The position numbers and the translations under genes were made by a program. This document shows, one piece after another, positions 42,700 through 51,904 of a stretch of 64,000 nucleotides of DNA. Positions within the stretch are counted from its first letter, which is position 1. Each line of letters starts with the position of its first letter. A model generated the notes under the pieces. That model had not been told where the DNA came from. It ran no database searches and worked only from the letters and a program-made list of their open reading frames with translations. The DNA comes from Anoxybacillus sp050480245 (GTDB lineage Bacteria; Bacillota; Bacilli; Bacillales; Anoxybacillaceae): the NCBI GenBank assembly GCA_050480245.1, contig JBCNEQ010000019.1; one strand, given 5' to 3'.

Positions 42700-42780
42700 G
42701 TATGTTAACCATTGCTGGGCAATACGAGTCACCGCCGTTTGCTCGGTAATTGGGGCTGAAAAAAGAGGAGGTGAACAAGG
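42700..42780 (+). promoter_or_regulatory. rpsO leader (probable S15 autoregulatory region)
   Basis: The 81-base leader contains ATTGC-TGG-GCAAT (42711-42723), a short ACCG/CGGT stem (42731-42747) and GGGGC before the AGGAGGTG ribosome site. S15 is known to bind structured leaders of its own mRNA in several bacterial groups, including Geobacillus relatives; the exact fold here is not established from sequence alone. Confidence 0.45.
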
Positions 42781-43050
42781 ATGGCATTAACACAAGAGCG
42801 TAAAAACGAGATCATCAACCAGTTCAAAATTCACGAAACTGACACAGGTTCTCCTGAAGTACAAATTGCTATCCTTACAGAGCAAATTAACAACTTGAAC
42901 GATCATTTACGCGTTCATCGTAAAGACCATCATTCTCGTCGCGGTCTTTTGAAAATGGTTGGTCGTCGTCGTAACTTACTTACGTACTTACGCAACAAAG
43001 ACATCAACCGTTATCGTGAATTGATTAACAAACTCGGATTACGCCGATAA
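42781..43050 (+). CDS. rpsO: 30S ribosomal protein S15
   Basis: The 89-residue protein is a standard S15: MALTQERKNEIINQFKIHET, DTGSPEVQIAILTEQI, HRKDHHSRRGLLKMVGRRR. It binds the three-way junction of 16S rRNA helices 20-22. AGGAGGTGAACAAGG precedes the ATG and a strong terminator follows. Confidence 0.98.
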   Translation: MALTQERKNEIINQFKIHETDTGSPEVQIAILTEQINNLNDHLRVHRKDHHSRRGLLKMVGRRRNLLTYLRNKDINRYRELINKLGLRR

Positions 43051-43052
43051 GT

Positions 43053-43080
43053 AAAAAGCGGGAGCATTCCCGCTTTTTAT
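43053..43080 (+). terminator. Terminator after rpsO
   Basis: AAAAAGCGGGA (43053-43063), loop GCAT, TCCCGCTTTTT (43068-43078): a canonical intrinsic terminator that could work on both strands. Confidence 0.9.
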
Positions 43081-43159
43081 TAGTATTTGCACCGATATTT
43101 GATTATACTAAAACAAATATGATTTTTGATTTGTACATAGAGAGGGGTACTCGGTTTAT

Positions 43160-45268
43160 ATGGAACAAGAAAAACATGTATTTTCGATCGACTGGGCAGG
43201 TCGGCCGTTAACCGTTGAAATTGGCGAATTAGCTAAGCAAGCAAACGGGGCTGTATTAGTTCGCTACGGTGATACGGTCGTATTAAGCACAGCGACAGCA
43301 TCGAAAGAGCCAAAAAGCGTTGACTTTTTCCCGTTAACGGTCAACTATGAAGAACGTTTATATGCCGTCGGTAAAATCCCGGGGGGATTTATTAAACGAG
43401 AAGGGCGTCCGAGCGAAAAAGCCATTTTAGCGAGCCGTCTCATCGACCGGCCAATTCGTCCGCTATTTGCTGAAGGATTCCGTAACGAAGTGCAAGTTGT
43501 CAGCATGGTCATGAGTGTAGATCAAGATTGCTCACCAGAAATGGCAGCCATGTTTGGTTCTTCGCTAGCATTGACGATTTCCGATATTCCTTTTGAAGGA
43601 CCGATTGCAGGAGTGACAGTTGGTCGCGTCAATGGGGAGTTTGTCATTAACCCGTCTGTCGCACAAATGGAACAAAGCGATATGCACCTTGTTGTTGCAG
43701 GGACAAAAGACGCAATTAACATGGTTGAAGCAGGGGCAAACGAAGTACCGGAAGAAATTATGCTTGAAGCCATTATGTTCGGCCATGAAGAAATTAAGCG
43801 GCTCATCGCATTTCAAGAGGACATCGCAGCGAAAGTCGGCAAAGAAAAGATGGAAGTCGTTCTCTATGAACTCGATGCCCAACTTGAAGCAGAAATTCGC
43901 GCTCGCGTTGAGGGTGAGATTAAACGTGCGGTTCAAGTACCAGAAAAATTGGCGCGTGAAGCAGCGATCGAACAATTAAAATCGGAAGTTGTTGCTTCAT
44001 ATGAAGAGCAAGAAGCAGACGAAGAAACGATTAAGCAAGTAAAAGAAATTTTATATAAACTTGTGAAAGAAGAAGTGCGTCGCTTAATTACAGAAGAAAA
44101 AGTGCGTCCAGACGGACGAAAAGTCGATGAAATTCGCCCGCTTTCGTCAGCTGTTGGACTTTTACCACGTACACACGGATCCGGCTTGTTTACACGCGGT
44201 CAAACGCAAGCGCTTAGCGTATGTACGCTTGGAGCACTTGGCGATGTACAAATTTTAGACGGGCTTGGCATTGAAGAAACGAAACGATTTATGCACCATT
44301 ATAACTTCCCACCGTTTTCTGTTGGAGAAACGGGAGCAATGCGTGGGCCAGGCCGTCGTGAAATTGGACATGGAGCGCTTGGTGAGCGTGCGCTTGAGCC
44401 GGTCATTCCATCTGAAAAAGAGTTTCCATATACAATTCGCCTTGTATCTGAAGTGTTAGAATCAAACGGTTCGACATCGCAAGCGAGCATTTGTGCGAGT
44501 ACGCTTGCCATGATGGATGCGGGAGTGCCAATTAAAGCGCCGGTTGCTGGTATTGCGATGGGGCTTGTGAAAAGTGGCGAACATTATACGATTTTAACGG
44601 ACATTCAAGGCATGGAAGACCACCTTGGCGATATGGACTTTAAAGTGGCTGGTACGGAAAAAGGAGTTACCGCCTTGCAGATGGATATTAAAATTAAAGG
44701 ATTGTCGCGTGAAATTTTAGAAGAAGCGTTGCAACAAGCGCGCAAAGGTCGCCTCGAAATTTTAAAACATATGATGCAAACGATTAGTGAACCGCGCAAA
44801 GAATTATCGAAATATGCGCCGAAAATTTTAACGATGCAAATTAACCCAGATAAAATTCGTGACGTCATCGGTCCGAGCGGAAAGCAAATTAACAAAATTA
44901 TTGAAGAAACTGGCGTAAAAATTGATATTGAACAAGACGGTACAATTTTCATTTCGTCTGTAAACGAAGAAATGAATCAAAAGGCGAAAAAGATTATTGA
45001 AGATATCGTCCGCGAAGTGGAAGTTGGACAAGTATATTTAGGAAAAGTGAAACGAATCGAAAAATTTGGGGCGTTTGTCGAGTTGTTTAGCGGAAAAGAC
45101 GGCCTCGTCCACATTTCAGAACTAGCTGAAGAACGCGTCGGAAAAGTAGAAGATGTCGTTTCGATCGGTGATGAAATTTTAGTAAAAGTGACAGAAATCG
45201 ATAAACAAGGCCGTGTCAACTTATCACGTAAAGCGGTGTTACGCAGTCAAAAAGAAGCCGAGCAATAA
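43160..45268 (+). CDS. pnp: Polynucleotide phosphorylase
   Basis: PNPase degrades RNA 3' to 5' by phosphorolysis. The 702-residue protein has two RNase PH domains (second with EIGHGALGERAL and the conserved PDGRKVDEIRP), a KH domain (RDVIGPSGKQINKIIEETG) and a C-terminal S1 domain (GQVYLGKVKRIEKFGAFVEL). The Shine-Dalgarno AGAGAGGGG is about 12 bases before the ATG, slightly long. Confidence 0.98.
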   Translation: MEQEKHVFSIDWAGRPLTVEIGELAKQANGAVLVRYGDTVVLSTATASKEPKSVDFFPLTVNYEERLYAVGKIPGGFIKREGRPSEKAILASRLIDRPIRPLFAEGFRNEVQVVSMVMSVDQDCSPEMAAMFGSSLALTISDIPFEGPIAGVTVGRVNGEFVINPSVAQMEQSDMHLVVAGTKDAINMVEAGANEVPEEIMLEAIMFGHEEIKRLIAFQEDIAAKVGKEKMEVVLYELDAQLEAEIRARVEGEIKRAVQVPEKLAREAAIEQLKSEVVASYEEQEADEETIKQVKEILYKLVKEEVRRLITEEKVRPDGRKVDEIRPLSSAVGLLPRTHGSGLFTRGQTQALSVCTLGALGDVQILDGLGIEETKRFMHHYNFPPFSVGETGAMRGPGRREIGHGALGERALEPVIPSEKEFPYTIRLVSEVLESNGSTSQASICASTLAMMDAGVPIKAPVAGIAMGLVKSGEHYTILTDIQGMEDHLGDMDFKVAGTEKGVTALQMDIKIKGLSREILEEALQQARKGRLEILKHMMQTISEPRKELSKYAPKILTMQINPDKIRDVIGPSGKQINKIIEETGVKIDIEQDGTIFISSVNEEMNQKAKKIIEDIVREVEVGQVYLGKVKRIEKFGAFVELFSGKDGLVHISELAEERVGKVEDVVSIGDEILVKVTEIDKQGRVNLSRKAVLRSQKEAEQ

Positions 45269-45388
45269 AATTGGAGCCTTGGGTTCGCATCCCCTTGGCT
45301 TCTTTGCTGTGTGTAAAATTTTTTCATGCTCGTTCTACCTTGTCCCTCTTATACATACCCTCTTTATTAGAAAAGGAGGGGATGAAGC

Positions 45389-46351
45389 GTGCGGCGAGCG
45401 TTTTTCTTAACGATGATCATATGTATGGCAGCTATGATTGTACAAAACCCATGGACGACAACGTACATCCATGAGTTACGGCATGTGACGGTGGCAAAAC
45501 AAAGCGATCCGCTATACATTCAAATTACGGAGCGAGCAGAGCAGTATAATATTCCTGCGCAAAATGCGAAGGTAGATGCTGTATGGAAAGCCATTCCTGG
45601 ATATAATGGGCTAGTCGTAGATGTTGAGGCATCATATAAGCGAATGAAGCGAAATGGGATATTTTCTGAACAACAGCTTGTATATAAACAAGTATCGCCG
45701 TCTATTCACTTATCTGATTTGCCCCCATCGCCCATCTACCGAGGGCATCCCGATAAACCGATGGTCTCGTTTTTAATTAATGTTGCATGGGGAAGCGAAC
45801 ATATCCCAAGTATGTTACATATTCTTGAAAAATACAACGTACGTGCAACGTTTTTTTTAGAAGGGCGTTGGGTAAAAGAAAATCCACAACTAGCGAAAAT
45901 GATTGCAGATGCCGGGCATGAAATTGGCAATCATTCATACAATCATCCAGATATGAAAACGATGAGTAAACAAGCCATTCGGGAACAAATTGTCAAAACA
46001 AATGATGCAATTGAGGCGGCAACAGGAATAAAACCTCGTCTATTTGCTCCGCCAAGCGGCAGTTATCGTGATGATGTCGTATACATTGCCCATGAGCTTG
46101 GGATGTACACGATTTTATGGACGGTCGATACAATTGATTGGCAAAAACCATCACCTTCTGTTATAGTGGAACGAGTAACATCAAAAGTGCACAACGGAGC
46201 GATGATTTTAATGCATCCGACCGTATCAACGGTAAAGGCGTTAGAGCCGTTAATTCAATCATTACAAAAACAAGAATACGCAATTGACAATGTGTCCACA
46301 TTATTAAGTGAGGAAAGAATTGTAAAAAGTAGGAGGAAGGGACTTGATTAA
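45389..46351 (+). CDS. ylxY: YlxY, polysaccharide deacetylase-like protein with degenerate active site
   Basis: The 320-residue protein has an N-terminal signal/anchor helix (about 2-18) and a NodB-type domain from about residue 120. The His pair is kept (GHEIGNHSYNHPDM), as are NVRATFFLEG and APPSGSYRDDV, but the expected TFDDGP-type metal Asp motif is replaced by INVAWGSE. Bacillus subtilis YlxY shows a similar change, so this is a family trait: it may be non-catalytic or use an altered site. GTG start with AAAAGGAGGGG upstream. Confidence 0.88.
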   Translation: MRRAFFLTMIICMAAMIVQNPWTTTYIHELRHVTVAKQSDPLYIQITERAEQYNIPAQNAKVDAVWKAIPGYNGLVVDVEASYKRMKRNGIFSEQQLVYKQVSPSIHLSDLPPSPIYRGHPDKPMVSFLINVAWGSEHIPSMLHILEKYNVRATFFLEGRWVKENPQLAKMIADAGHEIGNHSYNHPDMKTMSKQAIREQIVKTNDAIEAATGIKPRLFAPPSGSYRDDVVYIAHELGMYTILWTVDTIDWQKPSPSVIVERVTSKVHNGAMILMHPTVSTVKALEPLIQSLQKQEYAIDNVSTLLSEERIVKSRRKGLD

Positions 46352-47585
46352 AACATATACGTGTCAAAACGGGGTAAGAGTTGTACTCGAACACATTCCA
46401 ACGGTTCGATCCGTGGCGATCGGCATTTGGATTGGCACCGGATCACGCAATGAAAATGAACAAAACAACGGTATTTCACACTTTCTTGAACATATGTTTT
46501 TTAAAGGAACGAAAACGCGCACAGCGCGCGATATTGCGGAATCGTTCGATCGCATTGGCGGTCAAGTCAATGCGTTTACGTCGAAAGAATATACGTGCTA
46601 TTACGCAAAAGTATTAGATACGCATGCATCATTTGCTTTAGATATACTAGCCGACATGTTTTTCCACTCTACGTTTGTTGATGAAGAGCTACAAAAAGAG
46701 AAAAACGTTGTATTTGAAGAAATTAAAATGTATGAAGATACGCCAGATGATCTCGTTCATGACTTACTTAGCAAAGCAAGTTACGGCAATCATCCGCTCG
46801 GCTACCCGATTTTAGGAACGGAACAAACATTGGCGACATTTACAGGCGATACGTTGCGGCAATACATGTACGAAACGTATACTCCAGATCGGGTCGTCAT
46901 TTCGATCGCAGGGAATGTCGATGAATCGTTTATTCAACAAGTAGAAGCTTACTTTGGTTCGTTTACGAGACAAAAAGGAAACGATACGCATATGACGCCA
47001 ACATTTTATCCAAATAAAATGGCGCGTAAAAAAGATACAGAACAAGCGCACGTATGTATCGGATTTAACGGACTACCGATTGGTCATGAAGATATTTATA
47101 GCTTAATTATTTTAAACAACATTTTAGGGGGAAGCATGAGCAGCCGCCTTTTCCAAGAAGTGCGTGAGCAACGTGGGTTAGCTTATTCCATTTTCTCTTA
47201 TCATTCCGCATATCGTGACGGGGGAATGGTAGCGATTTACGGAGGCACAGGTAGCCAGCAGCTTGATCTTTTATTCGAGACGATTCAACAAACGATTGAA
47301 CAATTAAAACAAGATGGAATTACTGAAAAAGAACTAGAAAATAGCAAAGAACAAATGAAAGGAAATTTAATGTTAAGTTTAGAAAGTACAAACAGTCGAA
47401 TGAGTCGCAACGGAAAAAATGAGTTGTTGCTTGGTCGCCATCGTTCGCTCGATGAAATGATTGAAAGCATTGATCGCGTGACGAAGGAAAGCGTTGACCG
47501 CATGGCGCAAACGATTTTTACAGATGACTTCTCTGTTGCGCTAATCAGCCCGGAAGGAAAGTTGCCAAAAAGCCTGCAACAATGA
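46344..47585 (+). CDS. mlpA: M16-family zinc protease MlpA (YmxG)
   Basis: The 413-residue protein is an insulinase-family peptidase with the inverted zinc motif HFLEH (residues 46-50) and the downstream Glu in EEIKMYEDTPDDL. The Bacillus subtilis homologue MlpA is reported to affect extracellular protease (aprE) expression. The TTG start has AGGAGGAAGG upstream and overlaps the ylxY end by 8 bases. Its stop codon lies in the loop of a terminator. Confidence 0.93.
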   Translation: MIKTYTCQNGVRVVLEHIPTVRSVAIGIWIGTGSRNENEQNNGISHFLEHMFFKGTKTRTARDIAESFDRIGGQVNAFTSKEYTCYYAKVLDTHASFALDILADMFFHSTFVDEELQKEKNVVFEEIKMYEDTPDDLVHDLLSKASYGNHPLGYPILGTEQTLATFTGDTLRQYMYETYTPDRVVISIAGNVDESFIQQVEAYFGSFTRQKGNDTHMTPTFYPNKMARKKDTEQAHVCIGFNGLPIGHEDIYSLIILNNILGGSMSSRLFQEVREQRGLAYSIFSYHSAYRDGGMVAIYGGTGSQQLDLLFETIQQTIEQLKQDGITEKELENSKEQMKGNLMLSLESTNSRMSRNGKNELLLGRHRSLDEMIESIDRVTKESVDRMAQTIFTDDFSVALISPEGKLPKSLQQ

Positions 47586-47603
47586 ACTTGCAGGCATTTT
47601 TTT
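47572..47603 (+). terminator. Terminator overlapping the mlpA stop codon
   Basis: GCCTGCAA (47572-47579) and TTGCAGGC (47588-47595) around an 8-base loop that contains the mlpA TGA, then a run of seven T. Confidence 0.88.
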
Positions 47604-47642
47604 ATGCCTTTTTTCTACAATGATAAAGAAAGGGGGAATCAT

Positions 47643-47879
47643 ATGCGATTAAGTGAGTTGAGCGGGAAAGAAATTGTCGATATGAAACGAGCAGAGCGGC
47701 TCGGTATTTTAGGACAGACTGATTTAGAAATTAATGAACGAACAGGTCAAATTCAAGCACTCTTAATTCCAACAACAAAATGGTTTGGCTTTCGGAAAGA
47801 TGGAACAGATATACGCGTACCATGGAGCCATGTAAAAAAGATCGGATCAGATATGATTTTAATTGATGTCGACGACTAG
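47643..47879 (+). CDS. ymxH: YmxH/YlmC family PRC-barrel protein
   Basis: The 78-residue protein has the YlmC/YmxH pattern MRLSELSGKEIVDMKRAERL, LEINERTGQIQALLIP and a C-terminal VPWSHVKKIGSDMILID, a PRC-barrel-like sporulation-associated family of unknown function. ATG 47643 has AAAGGGGGAAT upstream; an in-frame ATG at 47604 runs back into the mlpA terminator and is rejected. Confidence 0.9.
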   Translation: MRLSELSGKEIVDMKRAERLGILGQTDLEINERTGQIQALLIPTTKWFGFRKDGTDIRVPWSHVKKIGSDMILIDVDD

Positions 47880-47903
47880 ACACCTCAAGGGGTGTCTTTT
47901 TTC
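47878..47903 (+). terminator. Terminator after ymxH
   Basis: AGACACC (47878-47884), loop TCAAGG, GGTGTCT (47891-47897), then T residues and C. It isolates ymxH from the sporulation genes that follow. Confidence 0.85.
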
Positions 47904-47914
47904 ATTTTCCGCTC

Positions 47915-47942
47915 ACCGTTTGATGACTGACATCATAAGATG
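47915..47942 (+). promoter_or_regulatory. Putative sigma-K promoter of dpaAB
   Basis: ACC (47915-47917) and CATAAGATG (47934-47942) are 16 bases apart, close to the sigma-K pattern of AC in the -35 and CATANNNTA in the -10 (last base G instead of A). dpaAB is transcribed by sigma-K in the mother cell in Bacillus subtilis, which supports the reading. Confidence 0.5.
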
Positions 47943-47993
47943 TGAAAGTAACGATAGGCAAAAAACTAGTTGTATAAGAAGGTGAATGAACTC

Positions 47994-48896
47994 ATGCTGA
48001 CAGGAATGCATGTTGCGATCATCGGTGGGGACGCTCGGCAGCTTGAAGTCATTCGGAAATTGATGGAACTTGACACAAAATTGTCACTTGTTGGCTTCGA
48101 TCAATTAGACCATGGCTTTGCTGGGGTAACAAAAATGAAAATTCATGAAGTTGATTTTCATGATGTAGACGCCATTATTTTACCCGTTCACGGAACGAAT
48201 ATGGATGGCGAAATTCAAACGGTATTTTCAAATGAAAAAATGACGTTTACAGAAGAACTGCTTCGCCAAACACCGACGCATTGTACCGTTTATTCGGGAA
48301 TTACAAATGATTATTTAGACCATGTCGTCAAGGCGGTCGGACGGAAACATGTTCAACTTTTCGAACGGGACGATGTCGCCATCTATAACTCTATTCCAAC
48401 GGCAGAAGGAACGGTGATGATGGTCATTCAACATACAGATGTGACGATCCATGGGTCGCGCATTGCTGTTTTAGGGTTAGGGCGTGTAGGCATGACAGTT
48501 GCACGGACGTTTGCCGCCTTAGGTGCGCGAGTAAAGGTAGGTGCTCGCCGTTCTGAACATTTGGCACGCATTGCGGAGATGTCGCTAGAGCCGTTTCATT
48601 TAAACGATTTAGAACAGCACGTAAAAGATATTGACGTTTGCATTAATACCATTCCACATATGGTTGTTACCGCAAGCGTCATCGCGAAAATGCCCGCCCA
48701 TACGCTCATTATCGATTTAGCGTCAAAACCGGGCGGAACGGACTTTCGCTATGCTGAAAAGCGCGGCATTCAAGCGCTATTAGCTCCAGGACTTCCTGGT
48801 ATTGTCGCCCCGAAAACAGCGGGGCAAATTGTAGCGAACGTATTAGCGCAACTTCTTTCTGCAGATTTGAAAAAACGAAAGGAGAATAAAAAATGA
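47994..48896 (+). CDS. dpaA: Dipicolinate synthase subunit A
   Basis: DpaA with DpaB oxidises dihydrodipicolinate to dipicolinic acid (DPA) in the mother cell; DPA is then loaded into the spore core. The 300-residue protein has an N-terminal DpaA domain (MHVAIIGGDARQLEVIRKL) and a C-terminal Rossmann NAD(P) domain with AVLGLGRVGMTVARTFAALGA (two blocks). ATG 47994 has GAAGGTGA 8 bases upstream; a TTG at 47970 lacks a site. It overlaps dpaB by four bases. Confidence 0.95.
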   Translation: MLTGMHVAIIGGDARQLEVIRKLMELDTKLSLVGFDQLDHGFAGVTKMKIHEVDFHDVDAIILPVHGTNMDGEIQTVFSNEKMTFTEELLRQTPTHCTVYSGITNDYLDHVVKAVGRKHVQLFERDDVAIYNSIPTAEGTVMMVIQHTDVTIHGSRIAVLGLGRVGMTVARTFAALGARVKVGARRSEHLARIAEMSLEPFHLNDLEQHVKDIDVCINTIPHMVVTASVIAKMPAHTLIIDLASKPGGTDFRYAEKRGIQALLAPGLPGIVAPKTAGQIVANVLAQLLSADLKKRKENKK

Positions 48897-49486
48897 ACGT
48901 ACAAGGAAAGCGCATTGGCTTCGGTTTAACAGGCTCACATTGCACGTATGATGCGGTGATGCCAGAAATTGAAAAATTAATAACGAAAGGGGCGGATGTC
49001 ATACCGATCGTTTCGTATACGGTACAATCGACAAATACGCGATTTGGCAAAGGGGAAGAATGGGTAAAAAAGCTTGAAGAGATGACAGGGCATCAAGTCA
49101 TTGATACAATTGTAAAGGCTGAGCCATTAGGACCGAAATTGCCGCTCGATTGCATGGTCATTGCACCGTTGACAGGAAATTCGATGAGCAAGTTAGCAAG
49201 CGCGATGACAGATTCTCCTGTATTAATGGCTGCCAAAGCAACGATGCGCAATCATCGTCCGGTCGTTGTCGGCATTTCAACAAACGATGCGCTCGGATTA
49301 AATGGCGTGAATTTAATGAGATTAATGGCAGCAAAAAATATTTATTTTATTCCATTTGGGCAAGACGATCCGTTTAAAAAGCCAAATTCGATGGTGGCTC
49401 ATATGCCTTTATTGCTTGATACGGTAGAAGCAGCGCTAGAAGGTCGGCAAATTCAGCCGGTCATCCTTGAATATCGTCGCTCATAA
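48893..49486 (+). CDS. dpaB: Dipicolinate synthase subunit B
   Basis: The 197-residue protein has a flavoprotein/phosphopantothenoylcysteine-decarboxylase-type fold: GKRIGFGLTGSHCTYDAV at the start, CMVIAPLTGNSMSKLASAMTD (two blocks) and a C-terminal GQDDPFKKPNSMVAHM. It is the second DPA synthase subunit (SpoVFB). The ATG overlaps the dpaA stop and is preceded by AAAGGAGAAT. Confidence 0.95.
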   Translation: MNVQGKRIGFGLTGSHCTYDAVMPEIEKLITKGADVIPIVSYTVQSTNTRFGKGEEWVKKLEEMTGHQVIDTIVKAEPLGPKLPLDCMVIAPLTGNSMSKLASAMTDSPVLMAAKATMRNHRPVVVGISTNDALGLNGVNLMRLMAAKNIYFIPFGQDDPFKKPNSMVAHMPLLLDTVEAALEGRQIQPVILEYRRS

Positions 49487-49538
49487 ATAAACAGTTGCAA
49501 GAAAATTTATAAAAATGTCTCTCCTTTATGAATGAATG

Positions 49539-49547
49539 TGCTAAAAT
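49539..49547 (+). promoter_or_regulatory. Possible extended -10 promoter for asd
   Basis: TGCTAAAAT (49539-49547) is an extended -10 between dpaB and asd. No good -35 is seen 17 bases upstream. It would let asd-dapG-dapA be expressed in growing cells independently of the sporulation genes. Confidence 0.3.
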
Positions 49548-49590
49548 AAATGATATTAAAATTGTCTATGAGTTGGAAGGAGAAGAAGAG

Positions 49591-50640
49591 ATGGAGCAAA
49601 AAGGATTACATGTCGCCGTCGTTGGAGCGACTGGAGCTGTCGGACAGCAAATGATTCAAACGTTAGAAAAAAGAAATTTCCCAATCGCCAAATTATCTTT
49701 GCTTTCGTCGGAGCGTTCAGCTGGAAAAAAAGTCTTGTTTAAAGGCGAAGAAATTGAAGTGCAAGCAGCAAAGCCAGAAAGCTTTGAAGGAGTGCATATC
49801 GCGCTATTTAGTGCAGGAGGAGCGGTGTCAAAGCAACTTGCTCCTGAAGCGGTGAAACGTGGGGCAATTGTTGTTGATAATACGAGCGCATTTCGTATGG
49901 ATGAAAACGTACCGCTTGTCGTTCCTGAAGTGAATGAAGCAGATTTACATTGGCATAATGGAATTATTGCTAATCCAAACTGCTCAACGATTCAAATGGT
50001 CGTTGCACTTGAACCGATTCGTCAAGCGTTCGGACTAAAGCGCATCATCGTCTCAACATATCAAGCAGTGTCAGGAGCGGGAGCGCAAGCAGTTGAAGAG
50101 TTAAAAACGCAAACGGCGCAAATGTTAAACGGCGAAGAAGTGACGCCGGAAATTTTACCGGTAAAATCGGATCGTAAACATTATCCGATCGCGTTTAACG
50201 CCATTCCACAAATTGATAAATTTCAAGATAACGGGTTTACATTTGAAGAAATGAAAATGATTAACGAAACGAAAAAAATTATGCATATGCCTGAGTTGGA
50301 AGTAGCGGCAACATGCGTGCGCATTCCGGTCATGACAGGGCATTCCGAATCTGTATATATTGAAATTGAGCAAGAAGGCGTAACGGCCGAGCAGTTGAAG
50401 TCGTTACTAAAAGAAGCGCCTGGTGTCGTGTTGCAAGACGATCCGAGCGAACAGCTATATCCGATGCCGTTGTTTGCAACAGGGCAAAATGACGTATTCG
50501 TCGGTCGCATTCGCAAAGATTTACATCGTGATACAGGGTTCCATTTATGGATCGTTTCTGATAACTTGTTAAAGGGAGCGGCGTGGAACTCTGTTCAAAT
50601 CGCTGAAAGTCTTTTAAAATTAGGGCTTGTAAAAGCGTAA
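49591..50640 (+). CDS. asd: Aspartate-semialdehyde dehydrogenase
   Basis: Asd reduces aspartyl phosphate to aspartate semialdehyde with NADPH, a shared step to lysine, diaminopimelate, DPA, threonine and methionine. The 349-residue protein has the nucleotide motif VVGATGAVGQQM, the catalytic Cys in NPNCSTIQM near residue 130 and SGAGAQAVEE. ATG 49591 has GGAAGGAGAAG upstream; the in-frame ATG at 49528 adds a non-homologous extension. Confidence 0.96.
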   Translation: MEQKGLHVAVVGATGAVGQQMIQTLEKRNFPIAKLSLLSSERSAGKKVLFKGEEIEVQAAKPESFEGVHIALFSAGGAVSKQLAPEAVKRGAIVVDNTSAFRMDENVPLVVPEVNEADLHWHNGIIANPNCSTIQMVVALEPIRQAFGLKRIIVSTYQAVSGAGAQAVEELKTQTAQMLNGEEVTPEILPVKSDRKHYPIAFNAIPQIDKFQDNGFTFEEMKMINETKKIMHMPELEVAATCVRIPVMTGHSESVYIEIEQEGVTAEQLKSLLKEAPGVVLQDDPSEQLYPMPLFATGQNDVFVGRIRKDLHRDTGFHLWIVSDNLLKGAAWNSVQIAESLLKLGLVKA

Positions 50641-50662
50641 AATCAGCATCGAGGTGTTGACG

Positions 50663-51892
50663 TTGAAAATTATCGTTCAAAAGTTTGGTGGCACGTCTGT
50701 TCGTGATGAACACGGCCGGAATTTAGCGCGCAAACATATTGAAAAAGCGTTGCAAGACGGTTATAAAGTCGTTGTCGTCGTTTCTGCGATGGGGAGAAAA
50801 GGGGATCCGTATGCAACAGATACGTTGCTCAGCCTCATTGATGGAGCGAATGCACATGTGACAAACCGCGAAAAAGATTTATTGATGGCATGCGGTGAAA
50901 TTATTTCAAGCGTCGTTTTTACAAACATGTTAAACAAACATGGGATCAAAGCGACAGCCTTTACAGGAGCGCAAGCTGGTTTTCGCACAAACAACGACCA
51001 TACGAATGCAAAAATTATTGATATGCGTTGTGAACGGTTGTTGCGTGCGCTAAAAGAGCATGATGTTGTCGTTGTCGCTGGTTTTCAAGGTGTTGCCGAA
51101 AACGGAGATGTGACAACGATTGGACGGGGAGGAAGCGATACGTCGGCAGCTGCCCTTGGTGCCGCCATTGGCGCGGAATGGATTGACATTTTTACCGATG
51201 TCGAAGGCGTGATGACAGCGGACCCGCGCATCGTAGAAAATGCGCGTCCGCTTGATGTTGTGACATATACAGAAATTTGCAACATGGCGTATCAAGGAGC
51301 AAAAGTCATTCACCCACGTGCAGTTGAAATCGCGATGCAAGCGAAAGTGCCGCTTCGCATTCGTTCGACGTATTCTGATGCGCCAGGAACGCTCGTCACA
51401 TCGATTGCGAAAAAAGGAAGCGATGTGAAAGAGCGGCTAGTGACAGGAATTGCCCACGTTTCAAACATTACGCAAATTAAGGTGCCAGCAAAAGAGGGAC
51501 ATTACGATTTACAAGCTGAAGTATTTAAAGCAATGGCAAATGAAGGAATTAGTGTAGACTTTATTAACATTTCACCAAATGGCGTTGTATATACGGTATC
51601 AAGCGACGTCGCAGATCGAGCAATCGCCACGTTGCAAAAGCTTGGCTATGAACCGACAGTCACTCGTGGATGTGCAAAAGTATCGACTGTCGGTGCGGGA
51701 ATTGCTGGTGTTCCAGGTGTGACAGCGAAAATTGTCACCGCATTATCCGAACGCGGCATTCAAATTTTACAGTCTGCCGATAGCCATACGACCATTTGGG
51801 TGCTCGTCAAAGAAGAACATTTAAAAGAAGCAGTGAATGCGCTTCATGATGCGTTTCAGCTTGCGGAACAGGAACAATATGATTTTAGTTAG
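50663..51892 (+). CDS. dapG: Aspartokinase I (diaminopimelate-sensitive type)
   Basis: DapG phosphorylates aspartate. The 409-residue protein has VQKFGGTSVRD, GRGGSDTSAAALGAA, FTDVEGVMTADPR, and two C-terminal ACT domains for feedback control (by meso-diaminopimelate in Bacillus). TTG 50663 with GAGGTG 6 bases upstream fits the family start; GTG 50654 lies in that site. Confidence 0.95.
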   Translation: MKIIVQKFGGTSVRDEHGRNLARKHIEKALQDGYKVVVVVSAMGRKGDPYATDTLLSLIDGANAHVTNREKDLLMACGEIISSVVFTNMLNKHGIKATAFTGAQAGFRTNNDHTNAKIIDMRCERLLRALKEHDVVVVAGFQGVAENGDVTTIGRGGSDTSAAALGAAIGAEWIDIFTDVEGVMTADPRIVENARPLDVVTYTEICNMAYQGAKVIHPRAVEIAMQAKVPLRIRSTYSDAPGTLVTSIAKKGSDVKERLVTGIAHVSNITQIKVPAKEGHYDLQAEVFKAMANEGISVDFINISPNGVVYTVSSDVADRAIATLQKLGYEPTVTRGCAKVSTVGAGIAGVPGVTAKIVTALSERGIQILQSADSHTTIWVLVKEEHLKEAVNALHDAFQLAEQEQYDFS

Positions 51893-51904
51893 GAGTGAAA
51901 CATT

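Noticed and set aside
45275..45305. Possible terminator after pnp
   Set aside because: GAGCC and GGCTTC arms flank mismatches and the T run is short; not strong enough to list as a feature.
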